A DNA stretch of 51,682 nt from an uncultured Pelagibacteraceae bacterium (GTDB lineage Bacteria; Pseudomonadota; Alphaproteobacteria; Pelagibacterales; Pelagibacteraceae). A program made the position numbers and the translations under genes. The notes below the pieces were generated by a model. It had not been told where the DNA came from and made no database searches. It worked only from the letters and a program-made list of their open reading frames with translations. Where the stretch lies: the NCBI GenBank assembly GCA_902554315.1, contig CACDOF010000006.1, positions 1 through 51,682 of the forward strand. The letters are read 5' to 3'. Shown one piece after another: positions 21,865 through 31,064 of this stretch; position 1 is the first letter of the stretch, and each line of letters starts with the position of its first letter.

Positions 21865-21895
21865 TTTTGTAAATTTAAATTTACAAAATTTACAA
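21865..21895. promoter_or_regulatory. putative regulator operator 2 (24-bp palindrome plus direct repeat)
   Basis: Perfect palindrome TTTTGTAAATTTAAATTTACAAAA (21865-21888) overlapping TTTACAAAATTTACAA (21880-21895), which differs from operator 1 by one base; just upstream of regulator ATG. Confidence 0.6.
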
Positions 21896-21904
21896 TTATT
21901 AAAA

Positions 21905-23596
21905 ATGAATCAAATAGATATAAAAATAGGAAGCAAAATTAAGAGTTTTAGACAAAAATTGGGTCTGCAGGCAAAAAAACTCTCAGAACAAATTGGAATT
22001 TCGCCTAGTTATTTAAATCTTATTGAAAGTGGAAAAAGAAAAATTGACGGAGATTTATTACTTAAAATCTGTCAAGAATTAAGAGTAGAAATATCAGATT
22101 TATCTAGTGACTTGAATTTGAATTTAAATAATTCAAAAATCGCTATTACAAAATTTTCAAATAAAAATAATTTAAAAAATTTAAATTTAAGAATAGGACC
22201 AAAAATAAGAGCCTTTAGGAGACAATTAGGCATACAGGCTAATATTTTGTCTAGTCACTTAAATATTTCGCCTAGTTATTTAAATCTTATTGAAAGTGGA
22301 AAAAGAAAAATTGACGGAGATTTAGTTCTCAAAGTTTGTAAAGAACTTAAAATAGAGTTATCTGATTTGACAGGTAAATCTGATCTTAATTTAGAGAATA
22401 ATATATCAGAATTATTAAGCGATGATTTATTTGAAGAACTAGATATTCTAGGACCTGAAGTAAAAGATTTAGTAAATACAAATCCTAAAATTGCTAAAGC
22501 ATTAATAAAGCTTGGAGATAATTTTAAAAAAAAAGATCATGATATTGTAAATAGAGTTGAAAATATATCTGGCAAAATAATAGATAGTAGAAAAGCTTCT
22601 TTCCCAGGTGAGGTAATATCTGATTTTCTTCAAGAAAATAAAAATTTTTTTCCAAAACTTGAAAATTTTGCAAATATCATATTCAGTAAAGTAAAACAGA
22701 ATAATAGAACAAGATACATTGCTTTGTGCGATTTTTTAAAAAATGAATATGGAATAAAAGTAAAAGATATTATTCCCGAAGAAGGAAGGCCTTTTTCTAA
22801 AATTTTTAAAATTAAGGAAAAAGAATTATTATTATCTGACTATCTTTCTCTCGAAACTAAAAAGCTTTTTGCTGCTGCTCAAATTGCACAGGAAGGAGCA
22901 TCAACTGAAATTGATGAATATTTGTCTACTTTCAACTTTCCTACAAATGAATCAAAAAAATTAAGTAGAGTAGCGCTTTTAAATTATTGTGGAGCAGCAA
23001 TTTTGATGCCTTACGAACTATTCCATAAAGAATGTAAAGAATTAAAATATGATTTAGAACTTTTACAAAATACTTTTGCAACCTCATTTGAGCAAGTTGC
23101 TCATAGGGTAACTTGCTTACAAGATCCTAATCTACCTGGAATTCCTTTTCATTTTTTAAGAGTTGATGTTGCAGGAAATATTTCAAAAAGATTTTCTTTA
23201 TCTGGTATAGAAATACCAAGATATGGAGGAGCTTGTCCAAGATGGAATGTTTATTCTGCTTTCTCAAGACCAGGAGTAATTCAAGCTGCTGTAAGTAAAA
23301 TGACTAATGGAGAAAAATATGTATGTATTGCAAAAACAGTTGAAAAAGGAGTTGGTAGATATGGACAAAAAAAAAGTATGTTATCAATTGGTTTAGGTTG
23401 TGAAGCTAAGTATGCTAAAGAATTTATTTATACAGAAAATTTAGATTTGAATGATAAAAAATCTGAATTACCAATAGGCGTATCTTGTAGGACTTGCGAT
23501 AGATTGGATTGCTCTCAAAGAGCGTTCCCACCCTTACACAAAAAATTTGATGTAGATATAAACTCCAGAGGAGTTTCGGTCTATGTGAGTAAATAA
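21905..23596 (+). CDS. ScfR/RamB-like transcriptional regulator with two N-terminal XRE HTH domains
   Basis: Two ISPSYLNLIESGKRKIDGDL HTH blocks; IrrE-like middle region; C-terminal Cys motif CRTCDRLDC (DUF2083-type); divergent from aceA. Confidence 0.88.
   Translation: MNQIDIKIGSKIKSFRQKLGLQAKKLSEQIGISPSYLNLIESGKRKIDGDLLLKICQELRVEISDLSSDLNLNLNNSKIAITKFSNKNNLKNLNLRIGPKIRAFRRQLGIQANILSSHLNISPSYLNLIESGKRKIDGDLVLKVCKELKIELSDLTGKSDLNLENNISELLSDDLFEELDILGPEVKDLVNTNPKIAKALIKLGDNFKKKDHDIVNRVENISGKIIDSRKASFPGEVISDFLQENKNFFPKLENFANIIFSKVKQNNRTRYIALCDFLKNEYGIKVKDIIPEEGRPFSKIFKIKEKELLLSDYLSLETKKLFAAAQIAQEGASTEIDEYLSTFNFPTNESKKLSRVALLNYCGAAILMPYELFHKECKELKYDLELLQNTFATSFEQVAHRVTCLQDPNLPGIPFHFLRVDVAGNISKRFSLSGIEIPRYGGACPRWNVYSAFSRPGVIQAAVSKMTNGEKYVCIAKTVEKGVGRYGQKKSMLSIGLGCEAKYAKEFIYTENLDLNDKKSELPIGVSCRTCDRLDCSQRAFPPLHKKFDVDINSRGVSVYVSK
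21998..22057 (+). repeat. 60-bp exact direct repeat, copy 1 (HTH 1)
   Basis: atttcgcctagttatttaaatcttattgaaagtggaaaaagaaaaattgacggagattta, identical to 22265-22324. Confidence 0.95.
22265..22324 (+). repeat. 60-bp exact direct repeat, copy 2 (HTH 2)
   Basis: Identical to 21998-22057; offset 267 bp (89 codons), in frame. Confidence 0.95.
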
Positions 23597-23609
23597 AAAA
23601 ATATGAAAA

Positions 23610-24767
23610 TTACTGATTATTTTTAACTCTTTTTCTTGAAATTAATTGAGTTAATGAATCTACCATTAAATCTGAAGCTTTAAATATTTCATTTGTTTTA
23701 AACTCGTATGATAAATTTTTTTCGTTATTTGTTTTATCTTCAATAATAATACCCTCTTCTGGAGAATTATCTTTTATATATATCAATATTAACCACTCAT
23801 CATCGATAGACTCATCCCATTTAATATAAATTTCTCCAGTTTCAAATCTTCTATCAATACATCTCAGAATAGACATATGTTTTGTGATATATCGTTTGTT
23901 TAGTTGAAAAACTAAACTATTCGCACTTCGGTAAAAGCTTTCAAGAGCAAACTCTATTTTTTGTCTAGCTAAATTATACTCTTTCTCTTTTTGTAAAATA
24001 GCAAATCTATCGTCTCCTTCTTGTATTTTAACACCAAGAGCTTCTACTCTTTCTCTAATTTTTTGATCTCTAATAATCCTATATTTATTTTTTAACTTTT
24101 CAATTCTTTCTTGAAGAGCTGCATAATCTTCTCTTTTTTCTTTTAATGAAATTTTTTCTAATTTTTCTAATTCTTTTACTTCTCTAATTCTAAATTTTTC
24201 TATTTGTTTTTCTAATTTTAGTTCTTCTAAAAATTTTCTTTGTCTTTCCGCTTGTTCTTTTCTTAATATTGCCTGTTCTTTTCTTAAAAATAATTTTATA
24301 TCTTTTGCTCTTTGTCTTTCTAGCCTTTCCTCTTCTTTCAATTGTTTTTCTTTTAACTTTAATTTGATTTGCTCCTCTTCAATTTTTTTTTCAACTAGTT
24401 TTTGTTTTTCTTTTTCAGATCTTTCTATTGACTCAAGCTTGATTCTTCTTCTTTCTTCAAATCTAATTAATTTAAAATTTTCTATTTTTTGGTCAATTTT
24501 TTGAAAAAAATTTGAAATAAATCTATCAATTGCAAAAAAATCAAATTTAAAATTAAATTTAAGTTTTGATTTAACATTTTCTTCAAATCTGACCGATTTT
24601 GAAATCAAATTATTCGATTTTATTTTCTTTTGTTTTTTAGGAGATTTTTTTTTTGTAATTCTATTTTTAATTTTTTTTCTTATATTAAATTTTCTTTTTT
24701 TTTGTTTTTTTAAAAATGATTTTTTTATTTTAATTTTTTTTGATTTTTTTTTTGTTTTTTTTTTCAT
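23610..24767 (-). CDS. hypothetical protein: Lys-rich N-terminus, long charged coiled coil, globular C-terminus
   Basis: MKKKTKKKSKKIKIKKSFLKKQKKRK... then Glu/Lys/Arg heptad-like region; no recognised family. Confidence 0.7.
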   Translation of the reverse strand: MKKKTKKKSKKIKIKKSFLKKQKKRKFNIRKKIKNRITKKKSPKKQKKIKSNNLISKSVRFEENVKSKLKFNFKFDFFAIDRFISNFFQKIDQKIENFKLIRFEERRRIKLESIERSEKEKQKLVEKKIEEEQIKLKLKEKQLKEEERLERQRAKDIKLFLRKEQAILRKEQAERQRKFLEELKLEKQIEKFRIREVKELEKLEKISLKEKREDYAALQERIEKLKNKYRIIRDQKIRERVEALGVKIQEGDDRFAILQKEKEYNLARQKIEFALESFYRSANSLVFQLNKRYITKHMSILRCIDRRFETGEIYIKWDESIDDEWLILIYIKDNSPEEGIIIEDKTNNEKNLSYEFKTNEIFKASDLMVDSLTQLISRKRVKNNQ

Positions 24768-24798
24768 TAAAGATAATTTTTAATTTATCAGTAATAAA

Positions 24799-25986
24799 TT
24801 AATAAATATAGTCCCTAGTATTAGGAACAGATGCATTATCTTTTGATAATTGGAATTGAAATACAACCTGATCACCCCATTTGAAAGCCATTTCACAACT
24901 TGCAAGATAAAATTCCCACATTCTATAAAATTTTTCATCAAACATGGTTAATACATCTTCTTTTCTTGATAAAAATCTTTCCTTCCAATTTCTTAAAGTA
25001 TGAGCATAATGCATTCTGAGTACCTCAATGTCCGATATAATTAATCCAGAATTCTCAATTGGTCTTGCTACTTCGCTTAGACTTGGAGTATACCCTCCTG
25101 GAAAAATATATTTAGTAATCCATGGCTGAGGGTCTCTTGGTGGGTTAGAGGACCCAATGGTATGAATTAGAGCGATTCCTTTGTCTTTAAGCATTTTAGA
25201 TACTTGATTGAAATAAGTTCTATAAAATTTTCTTCCTACATGCTCAAACATTCCGACACTCACAACTCTATCGAATTTTTCATTTAACTGTCTATAATCA
25301 ATTAACTTAAACTCTACTTGATTAGATAAATTCATTTCTTTTGCTTTTTTATTACTATATTTAAGCTGGTTTTCAGAAAGTGTTATTCCTGTTACTGAAG
25401 CTTTAGTTTTTTGTGCTATAGACAATGCTAATGTACCCCATCCAGATCCAATATCTAATACCTTCTGATCAGGTTCAATTTTTAGCTTTTTGATTATATG
25501 ATCAATTTTATTATTTTGTGCATCTTCTAATGTATCATTTTCATTTTTAAAGTAAGCGCAAGAATATTGTCGATTTGAGTCTAGAAACAAATCATATAGT
25601 TTTTCTGATATATCATAGTGATGACTTACATTTTTTTTTGATTTAACAATTTTATTAAAATTTGTTAAGTATCTATAAGTTCCTTTTATCTTTTTTAAGA
25701 TTGTTCCATAAATATTTATATCTCCTCTACCGATATTTCTAAAAGCAATCTCCAAAAATTCAGTAAGTGTGCCATTTTCAATTACTAAAGATCCATTAGT
25801 GTATGCTTCTCCAAAATATAAATCAGGATTCATAAGCAACTTATAACTTAATTTCTTATCAAGTAATTTTATAGTTATTGGATTTTCTTTTATTGGTTTT
25901 CCAATAACAAATTTTTTTTGATTTGAGTCTATTAATATAAAACCATCATATTTAAATAGATTGTTTAAAAATTTAATTAAATTCAT
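24799..25986 (-). CDS. cyclopropane-fatty-acyl-phospholipid synthase-like methyltransferase
   Basis: SHHYDISEKLYDLFLDSNRQYSCAYF, VLDIGSGWGTLALSIA, GMFEHVG. Confidence 0.9.
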   Translation of the reverse strand: MNLIKFLNNLFKYDGFILIDSNQKKFVIGKPIKENPITIKLLDKKLSYKLLMNPDLYFGEAYTNGSLVIENGTLTEFLEIAFRNIGRGDINIYGTILKKIKGTYRYLTNFNKIVKSKKNVSHHYDISEKLYDLFLDSNRQYSCAYFKNENDTLEDAQNNKIDHIIKKLKIEPDQKVLDIGSGWGTLALSIAQKTKASVTGITLSENQLKYSNKKAKEMNLSNQVEFKLIDYRQLNEKFDRVVSVGMFEHVGRKFYRTYFNQVSKMLKDKGIALIHTIGSSNPPRDPQPWITKYIFPGGYTPSLSEVARPIENSGLIISDIEVLRMHYAHTLRNWKERFLSRKEDVLTMFDEKFYRMWEFYLASCEMAFKWGDQVVFQFQLSKDNASVPNTRDYIY

Positions 25987-26871
25987 TTATGCAACCTTTA
26001 GTGTTTCTAGATTAAAATCTAATTTTTTAAGATTATTTAATAGTTCTTGTTTTTCTTTTTTGGACAAAAGTTTCAAGGGTGGCAAAAGATTTTCAAAAAT
26101 CGGATTTTTTTGAGACATCAAAGTATGAAGACCTGATATCAAATTATATTTTTCAAATAAGGATCTGACATTGCATAATTTTTGATTGGAAGTTTGTGGC
26201 AAGTTATTTATAAAATTATCATATACCTCTCTTGCTAACGATCCAGTAACATTTGTTGTAGCAGTAATTATTCCTTTGCATCCTAATTTCAATCCAGTTA
26301 ACAATTTTGATTCTGAACCTGGAAAAATAGAAAAGTTTTTAATATTTATTTTTTCATATAAATTATATGTGCTATCTTTAATGCCAATTATTTGATTTGG
26401 AAATTTGCTTACTAATTTTTCAACACAACTTTCGCTAAATTTATACCCTGAAAGTTTTTCAAAATTGTATAAAATAATTTTACAATTATTTATTTCATCA
26501 ATAATTTTAGAATAAAAATTAATAACATCTTCATCGCCATATTTATAATAAGCCGGTGGCATTATCAAAAATGTTTCAAAATTCATTGTCTTTGAAATTT
26601 TAATAATATTAATCGTATCTCCTAAAGAATTTAGTCCAGTTCCAATTATAAATTTATCTTTATGTTTGCTGTTTGGTAAATGATTGATGAGTTGAATTTT
26701 CTCACTTAAAGAGACTAACTGCGATTGACCTGTGCTTCCAAAAAAAACAACTCCATGACACCCCATGTCTATAACATTTTCTGCCTGTTTTATGGTATTT
26801 TTAATATCTAGTGCTAAATTTTTATCCAAAACTGATAAAGTAGCAGCATATATGCCTTTAATTTCTTCCAT
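25987..26871 (-). CDS. DapA/NAL-family aldolase
   Basis: GVVFFGSTGQ, ILYNFEKLSGY, GIKDST, TIM-barrel aldolase pattern; substrate unclear. Confidence 0.8.
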   Translation of the reverse strand: MEEIKGIYAATLSVLDKNLALDIKNTIKQAENVIDMGCHGVVFFGSTGQSQLVSLSEKIQLINHLPNSKHKDKFIIGTGLNSLGDTINIIKISKTMNFETFLIMPPAYYKYGDEDVINFYSKIIDEINNCKIILYNFEKLSGYKFSESCVEKLVSKFPNQIIGIKDSTYNLYEKINIKNFSIFPGSESKLLTGLKLGCKGIITATTNVTGSLAREVYDNFINNLPQTSNQKLCNVRSLFEKYNLISGLHTLMSQKNPIFENLLPPLKLLSKKEKQELLNNLKKLDFNLETLKVA

Positions 26872-26919
26872 TATTAAAATTTATATAAAAAAATAAATTA
26901 GTAAAGGTTATAAAAGCAT

Positions 26920-27873
26920 ATGAAGATATTAGTAATTCAAAATCGTATGGGTATTGGAGATATGGTAATTTTCTTACCTTTCATTGAGGCTATTTCAAAA
27001 AAATTCAATTCTCCTATAACATTATTAACTAAAGAAAACTCAAAAGCTAAAGAATATTTATCAAATAATAATCATATCGAAAAAATTATAGATCTTAAGA
27101 GAAATAACAATAATGACTATCATCAAGGCATAGTAGGTTTTTTTAGATTAAAAAAAGATTTAAAAAAATTTAATTTTGATAAAGCTTTTATCTTCAACTC
27201 TTCTGCTAGGTATAATTTAGTTTGTAAATTTGCTGGAGTTAAAGAAATATATCAATACCCATTATTTAAAAAAAACAAACAACATATAATTGGTGCTGCA
27301 AAAAGTTTATTAGAAAAAATAAATTTAAATATAGATAGTAATCCAAAAATTTCTGTAGAAAAAAATCTAGTTATCGAAGCTAAAAAAAAATATAATATAA
27401 ATGATAGTAAAATAAATGTTTTACTTGGTATAGGAGGTTCTGGTCCGACAAAGCGAACTCCTGCTAAAATAATTATAGAATTTATTAAATTAAGTGAAAA
27501 AAATTATGATTGTAAATTTTTTTTAGCTACTGGAAATAATAAAGAAGAACAAGATATACTTAATGAAATAATTTTAAATTTTAAAGAACTTTGTATACCC
27601 TTAGATAATTTATCTATATCAGATACACTTCCAATTATTAAAAATTGCAAAATAGCTATTTGTAATGATACAAGCTTTAGTCATTTATCTGCAGCATTAG
27701 ATATTCCAACTATAGTCTTAATGTGTGACTCTCCATTACTTTATGGAAGTTATTCTACAAAAATGTATCCTGTAATTCCTGATGGTATGGAAACTGTCTC
27801 ACATAATTCAAGGGGTAAAGAAAAAATAAATCCAGTTAAAATTTTTGAAAAATTCAAAAGTATTATTAAATAG
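26920..27873 (+). CDS. glycosyltransferase family 9 (heptosyltransferase-like)
   Basis: MKILVIQNRMGIGDMVIFLPFIEAI, LLGIGGSGPTKR, AICNDTSFSHLSAAL. Confidence 0.8.
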   Translation: MKILVIQNRMGIGDMVIFLPFIEAISKKFNSPITLLTKENSKAKEYLSNNNHIEKIIDLKRNNNNDYHQGIVGFFRLKKDLKKFNFDKAFIFNSSARYNLVCKFAGVKEIYQYPLFKKNKQHIIGAAKSLLEKINLNIDSNPKISVEKNLVIEAKKKYNINDSKINVLLGIGGSGPTKRTPAKIIIEFIKLSEKNYDCKFFLATGNNKEEQDILNEIILNFKELCIPLDNLSISDTLPIIKNCKIAICNDTSFSHLSAALDIPTIVLMCDSPLLYGSYSTKMYPVIPDGMETVSHNSRGKEKINPVKIFEKFKSIIK

Positions 27874-28375
27874 AATTTTTAATAACTATTTCCTTAGCTT
27901 CATTTACTATTGATGCCAATCTATTTAATTCAGGGCTGACATCAGGATGAATTTTTTTCATAATTTTTTTATAATTTTTTAAAACTTCATCCTTTGAATA
28001 TTTTTTTTTGGGATCTAGATTAAGTATTTTATATGCCTCTTCAATAGACATGCTTTGTTTATTCATACTTTGATTAAAATTATTGAAATTAAATCTTCCT
28101 GAATTCTTTAAAACTCTGAATAATCCCCATAGTCTCAAAATTTGAAATAAAGATATTCCAGCTTTAGTTTTAATTAATGGCAATATTGCTAGAACAAATG
28201 GCAAAGAAAATATATATCTTCCAGCATAAGCCATTATTAATGCCAGTAAAACTGAAGAAATAATAATCATTAATCTAATAATTTTTGAAATTTTTTTGGA
28301 GGATGTTTTTGCAAACCAACTAAGAAATATATAAACAAGGACAAAAATAATCAGTGTTATAAAAAAAATATTCAT
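27866..28375 (-). CDS. membrane-anchored J-domain protein
   Basis: N-terminal TM segments; C-terminal EEAYKILNLDPKKKYSKDEVLKNYKKIMKKIHPDVSPE. Confidence 0.85.
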   Translation of the reverse strand: MNIFFITLIIFVLVYIFLSWFAKTSSKKISKIIRLMIIISSVLLALIMAYAGRYIFSLPFVLAILPLIKTKAGISLFQILRLWGLFRVLKNSGRFNFNNFNQSMNKQSMSIEEAYKILNLDPKKKYSKDEVLKNYKKIMKKIHPDVSPELNRLASIVNEAKEIVIKNSI

Positions 28376-28394
28376 ATATTAATTTGTTTCAAAA

Positions 28395-30470
28395 ATGAAA
28401 ATACCACAACTTCAAAAAAAACCTGAACTAAAATCTTGTCACAATAAAACATGGGAAGACAATTATAGCTGGATACACCAAGAAAACATCTTAGAAGTTT
28501 TAAAAGATAGTTCAAAACTGCTACCAGAAGTGAGGAAATATCTAGAAGAAGAAAATAGGTTTTTTGAAAATCAAATGACAGATACTAAAAATTTAAGAAA
28601 TAAACTTTTTGATGAAATAAAAGGTAGAATTAAACTTGATGATGAGTCTTTGCCTTTTAAAGATAAAAACTATGAATACTGGACAAAAACAACAGCAAAA
28701 GGAAACTATTCTATTAAACTGAGAAAAAAAATTGGAACAAATCATGTTGAAGAAATATGGAATGGAGACAAAGAAAAAGAGAAATTAAAAACTGAATATT
28801 TTGGGTTAGGAGATCTTGAGGTAAGTTTTAACGATAAATATCTTGGTTACTCGCTGGATCTCAAGGGCTCAGAATACTATACAATTTATATAAGAAATAT
28901 TGAAAATAAAAAACTAATTACTGAAAAAATAGAAGAAACAAGTGGAAGTATTGAATTTAGTCTTGATGATAAACATATTTTTTATTCAAAATTAGATGAA
29001 AATCACAGACCAAGAAAAATATATAGACACGAGATAGGAACCTCAACAAAAGAAGATATATTAATTTTTAATGAAAAAAGTGAAGCCTTTACTGTTGGTA
29101 TTGGATTAAGTTCAGATGAAAAATATTTTTTTATTTCAACATCAGATCACAATACTTCAGAACAATATTATTTTAATGCAAATGAAGAAATTCCAAAACC
29201 TAAATTAATTAAAAAAAGAAAAAGAGGAATAATCTATTCTGTCAATTCTTGGGACGGTTACTTTTATAATCATACAAATGAAAATGCTGAAGATTTTAAA
29301 ATAGAAAGATGCAAAGATTTATCAAATCAAAGTTGGGAAATATTTATACCAGCTAAAGATGAAGTTCTTATAGGAGGTTTAGTATTTTTAAATGATTGGA
29401 TTATTAGATCAGAAACATCTGATGCGCTTGGTAAATTAATTTTAAGAGATCCAAAAACAAATAATGAAGAAGAAATAATTTTTACAGATGAAAAAGTTAT
29501 TGTTCCTGGAATATCTCTCATTCAAAAAGATAGAAATACTGATTTGGTTTATTTATCTTATTCCTCACCAAAAACTCCAGGCAGAACATATTTATATAAT
29601 TTAAAAACCAAAGAAAAAAAATTAAAAAAAGAACAAGAAATTCCTTCAGGACATGACCCGAATGATTATATTGTAGAAAGACTGGAATGTCCTTCTCATG
29701 ATGGAAGAATGGTGCCAATTACGATTACAAGACATAAGAATACAAAGATAAATAGTGAAGCAAACCTGCTGCTATATGGATATGGATCCTATGGAAATTC
29801 AATGTCTCCTGGTTTTTCTTCAACAAGATTGAGTTTAATTAATAGAGATATTATTTGGGTAACTGCTCACATAAGAGGAGGAATGGAAAGAGGAATGAAG
29901 TGGTGGAAAGAAGGAAAACTTTTAAATAAAAAAAATACTTTTGAGGACTATATTGCAGTTGGAAAATATTTAATTGATAAAAATTATACCTCTAATGGAA
30001 AAATAATAGGCATGGGTGGTTCAGCGGGAGGACTGCTAATGGGTGCAGTCGTAAATCAAGCACCTGAATTATTTTTGGGAATAATTATGGCAGTTCCTTT
30101 TGTTGACTCATTAACAACTAATCTTGATCACTCTTTGCCACTAACAGTTGGAGAGTTTGATGAATTTGGGAACGCTAAAGACAATAAAAATCATTTTGAA
30201 TATATTTATTCTTATGCACCATATAATAATATAAAAAAAATGGATTACCCTAATATTTTAATAACTACTAGTTTAAGTGATAATAGAGTTTTGTTTGATG
30301 AGCCTGCTAAATTTACAGCAAAACTTCGAGATTATAAAACTGATAATAATCTTCTACTATTAAAAACTGAAATGAATGCTGGACATGGTGGAAAATCTGG
30401 CAGAGACGGTGCTATAGAAGAAATAACATTAGATTATGCTTTTGCACTTAAAATTTCAAAAAAAATTTAG
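28395..30470 (+). CDS. ptrB: oligopeptidase B (S9A family)
   Basis: YGYGSYG, GGMERGMKWWKEGKLLNKKNTFEDYIA, GGSAGGLLMG, HGGKSGR. Confidence 0.93.
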   Translation: MKIPQLQKKPELKSCHNKTWEDNYSWIHQENILEVLKDSSKLLPEVRKYLEEENRFFENQMTDTKNLRNKLFDEIKGRIKLDDESLPFKDKNYEYWTKTTAKGNYSIKLRKKIGTNHVEEIWNGDKEKEKLKTEYFGLGDLEVSFNDKYLGYSLDLKGSEYYTIYIRNIENKKLITEKIEETSGSIEFSLDDKHIFYSKLDENHRPRKIYRHEIGTSTKEDILIFNEKSEAFTVGIGLSSDEKYFFISTSDHNTSEQYYFNANEEIPKPKLIKKRKRGIIYSVNSWDGYFYNHTNENAEDFKIERCKDLSNQSWEIFIPAKDEVLIGGLVFLNDWIIRSETSDALGKLILRDPKTNNEEEIIFTDEKVIVPGISLIQKDRNTDLVYLSYSSPKTPGRTYLYNLKTKEKKLKKEQEIPSGHDPNDYIVERLECPSHDGRMVPITITRHKNTKINSEANLLLYGYGSYGNSMSPGFSSTRLSLINRDIIWVTAHIRGGMERGMKWWKEGKLLNKKNTFEDYIAVGKYLIDKNYTSNGKIIGMGGSAGGLLMGAVVNQAPELFLGIIMAVPFVDSLTTNLDHSLPLTVGEFDEFGNAKDNKNHFEYIYSYAPYNNIKKMDYPNILITTSLSDNRVLFDEPAKFTAKLRDYKTDNNLLLLKTEMNAGHGGKSGRDGAIEEITLDYAFALKISKKI

Positions 30471-30479
30471 ATTTTATTT

Positions 30480-30510
30480 GTTGAAAAAAAAAAATTAATT
30501 CCCATATAAG
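30480..30510 (+). promoter_or_regulatory. sigma32-type promoter for hsp20
   Basis: GTTGAAA (30480-30486), 14-nt spacer, CCCATATAAG (30501-30510). Confidence 0.65.
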
Positions 30511-30518
30511 AATTGTGA

Positions 30519-30572
30519 GTCGCCTAATGGGGCTTGCAATAAATAAACTTGCTTAAAAAAAAGGAGGATATT
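30519..30572 (+). promoter_or_regulatory. candidate ROSE-like RNA thermometer in hsp20 5' UTR
   Basis: TTGCTT (30549-30554), A6 loop, AAGGAGG Shine-Dalgarno (30561-30567); upstream GCC/GGC mini-hairpin. Confidence 0.45.
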
Positions 30573-31019
30573 ATGACAAGTAAGGATTTATCAATCTTTA
30601 ATTCCCTAAGACCTTTTTCAATTGGTTTTGACGATATGTTTGATCAATTTGAAAGTATGTTGGGTAATGGTAGTTTGAGTATGCAATCAAATTATCCACC
30701 ATACAACATAAGAAAAACTGGAAAGGACGCTTACTCTATAGAAGTTGCCCTTGCAGGTTTTAATAAGAAAGATGTCGAAGTTGAATTTGAAGATAATTTG
30801 TTAACTGTAAGAACTAAACAGATTAGCAAGTCTGATGATAAAAATATAGATGGTGAAATAATTCATAAAGGTATTTCTCAAAGACAATTTGCGAGATCAT
30901 TTACAATAGCTGATGACGTTAAAGTAAATGGTGCTGAACTTAAAGATGGTCTTTTAACAATAGCTTGTGAAAGAATTCTACCAGATCATAAAAAGAAAAG
31001 ACTTATAGAAATTAAATAA
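30573..31019 (+). CDS. small heat shock protein (Hsp20/IbpA family)
   Basis: RPFSIGFDDMFDQFESM, YNIRKTGKDAYSIEVALAGF; listed TTG start at 30549 overlaps the SD, so ATG at 30573 is preferred. Confidence 0.92.
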   Translation: MTSKDLSIFNSLRPFSIGFDDMFDQFESMLGNGSLSMQSNYPPYNIRKTGKDAYSIEVALAGFNKKDVEVEFEDNLLTVRTKQISKSDDKNIDGEIIHKGISQRQFARSFTIADDVKVNGAELKDGLLTIACERILPDHKKKRLIEIK

Positions 31020-31028
31020 GTAACCTTG

Positions 31029-31057
31029 CTTGTGGGGATTTATCCCCACAAGTTTTT
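31029..31057 (+). terminator. Rho-independent terminator after hsp20
   Basis: CTTGTGGGGA-TTTA-TCCCCACAAG, 10-bp perfect stem followed by T-run. Confidence 0.9.
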
Positions 31058-31064
31058 AATTTAT

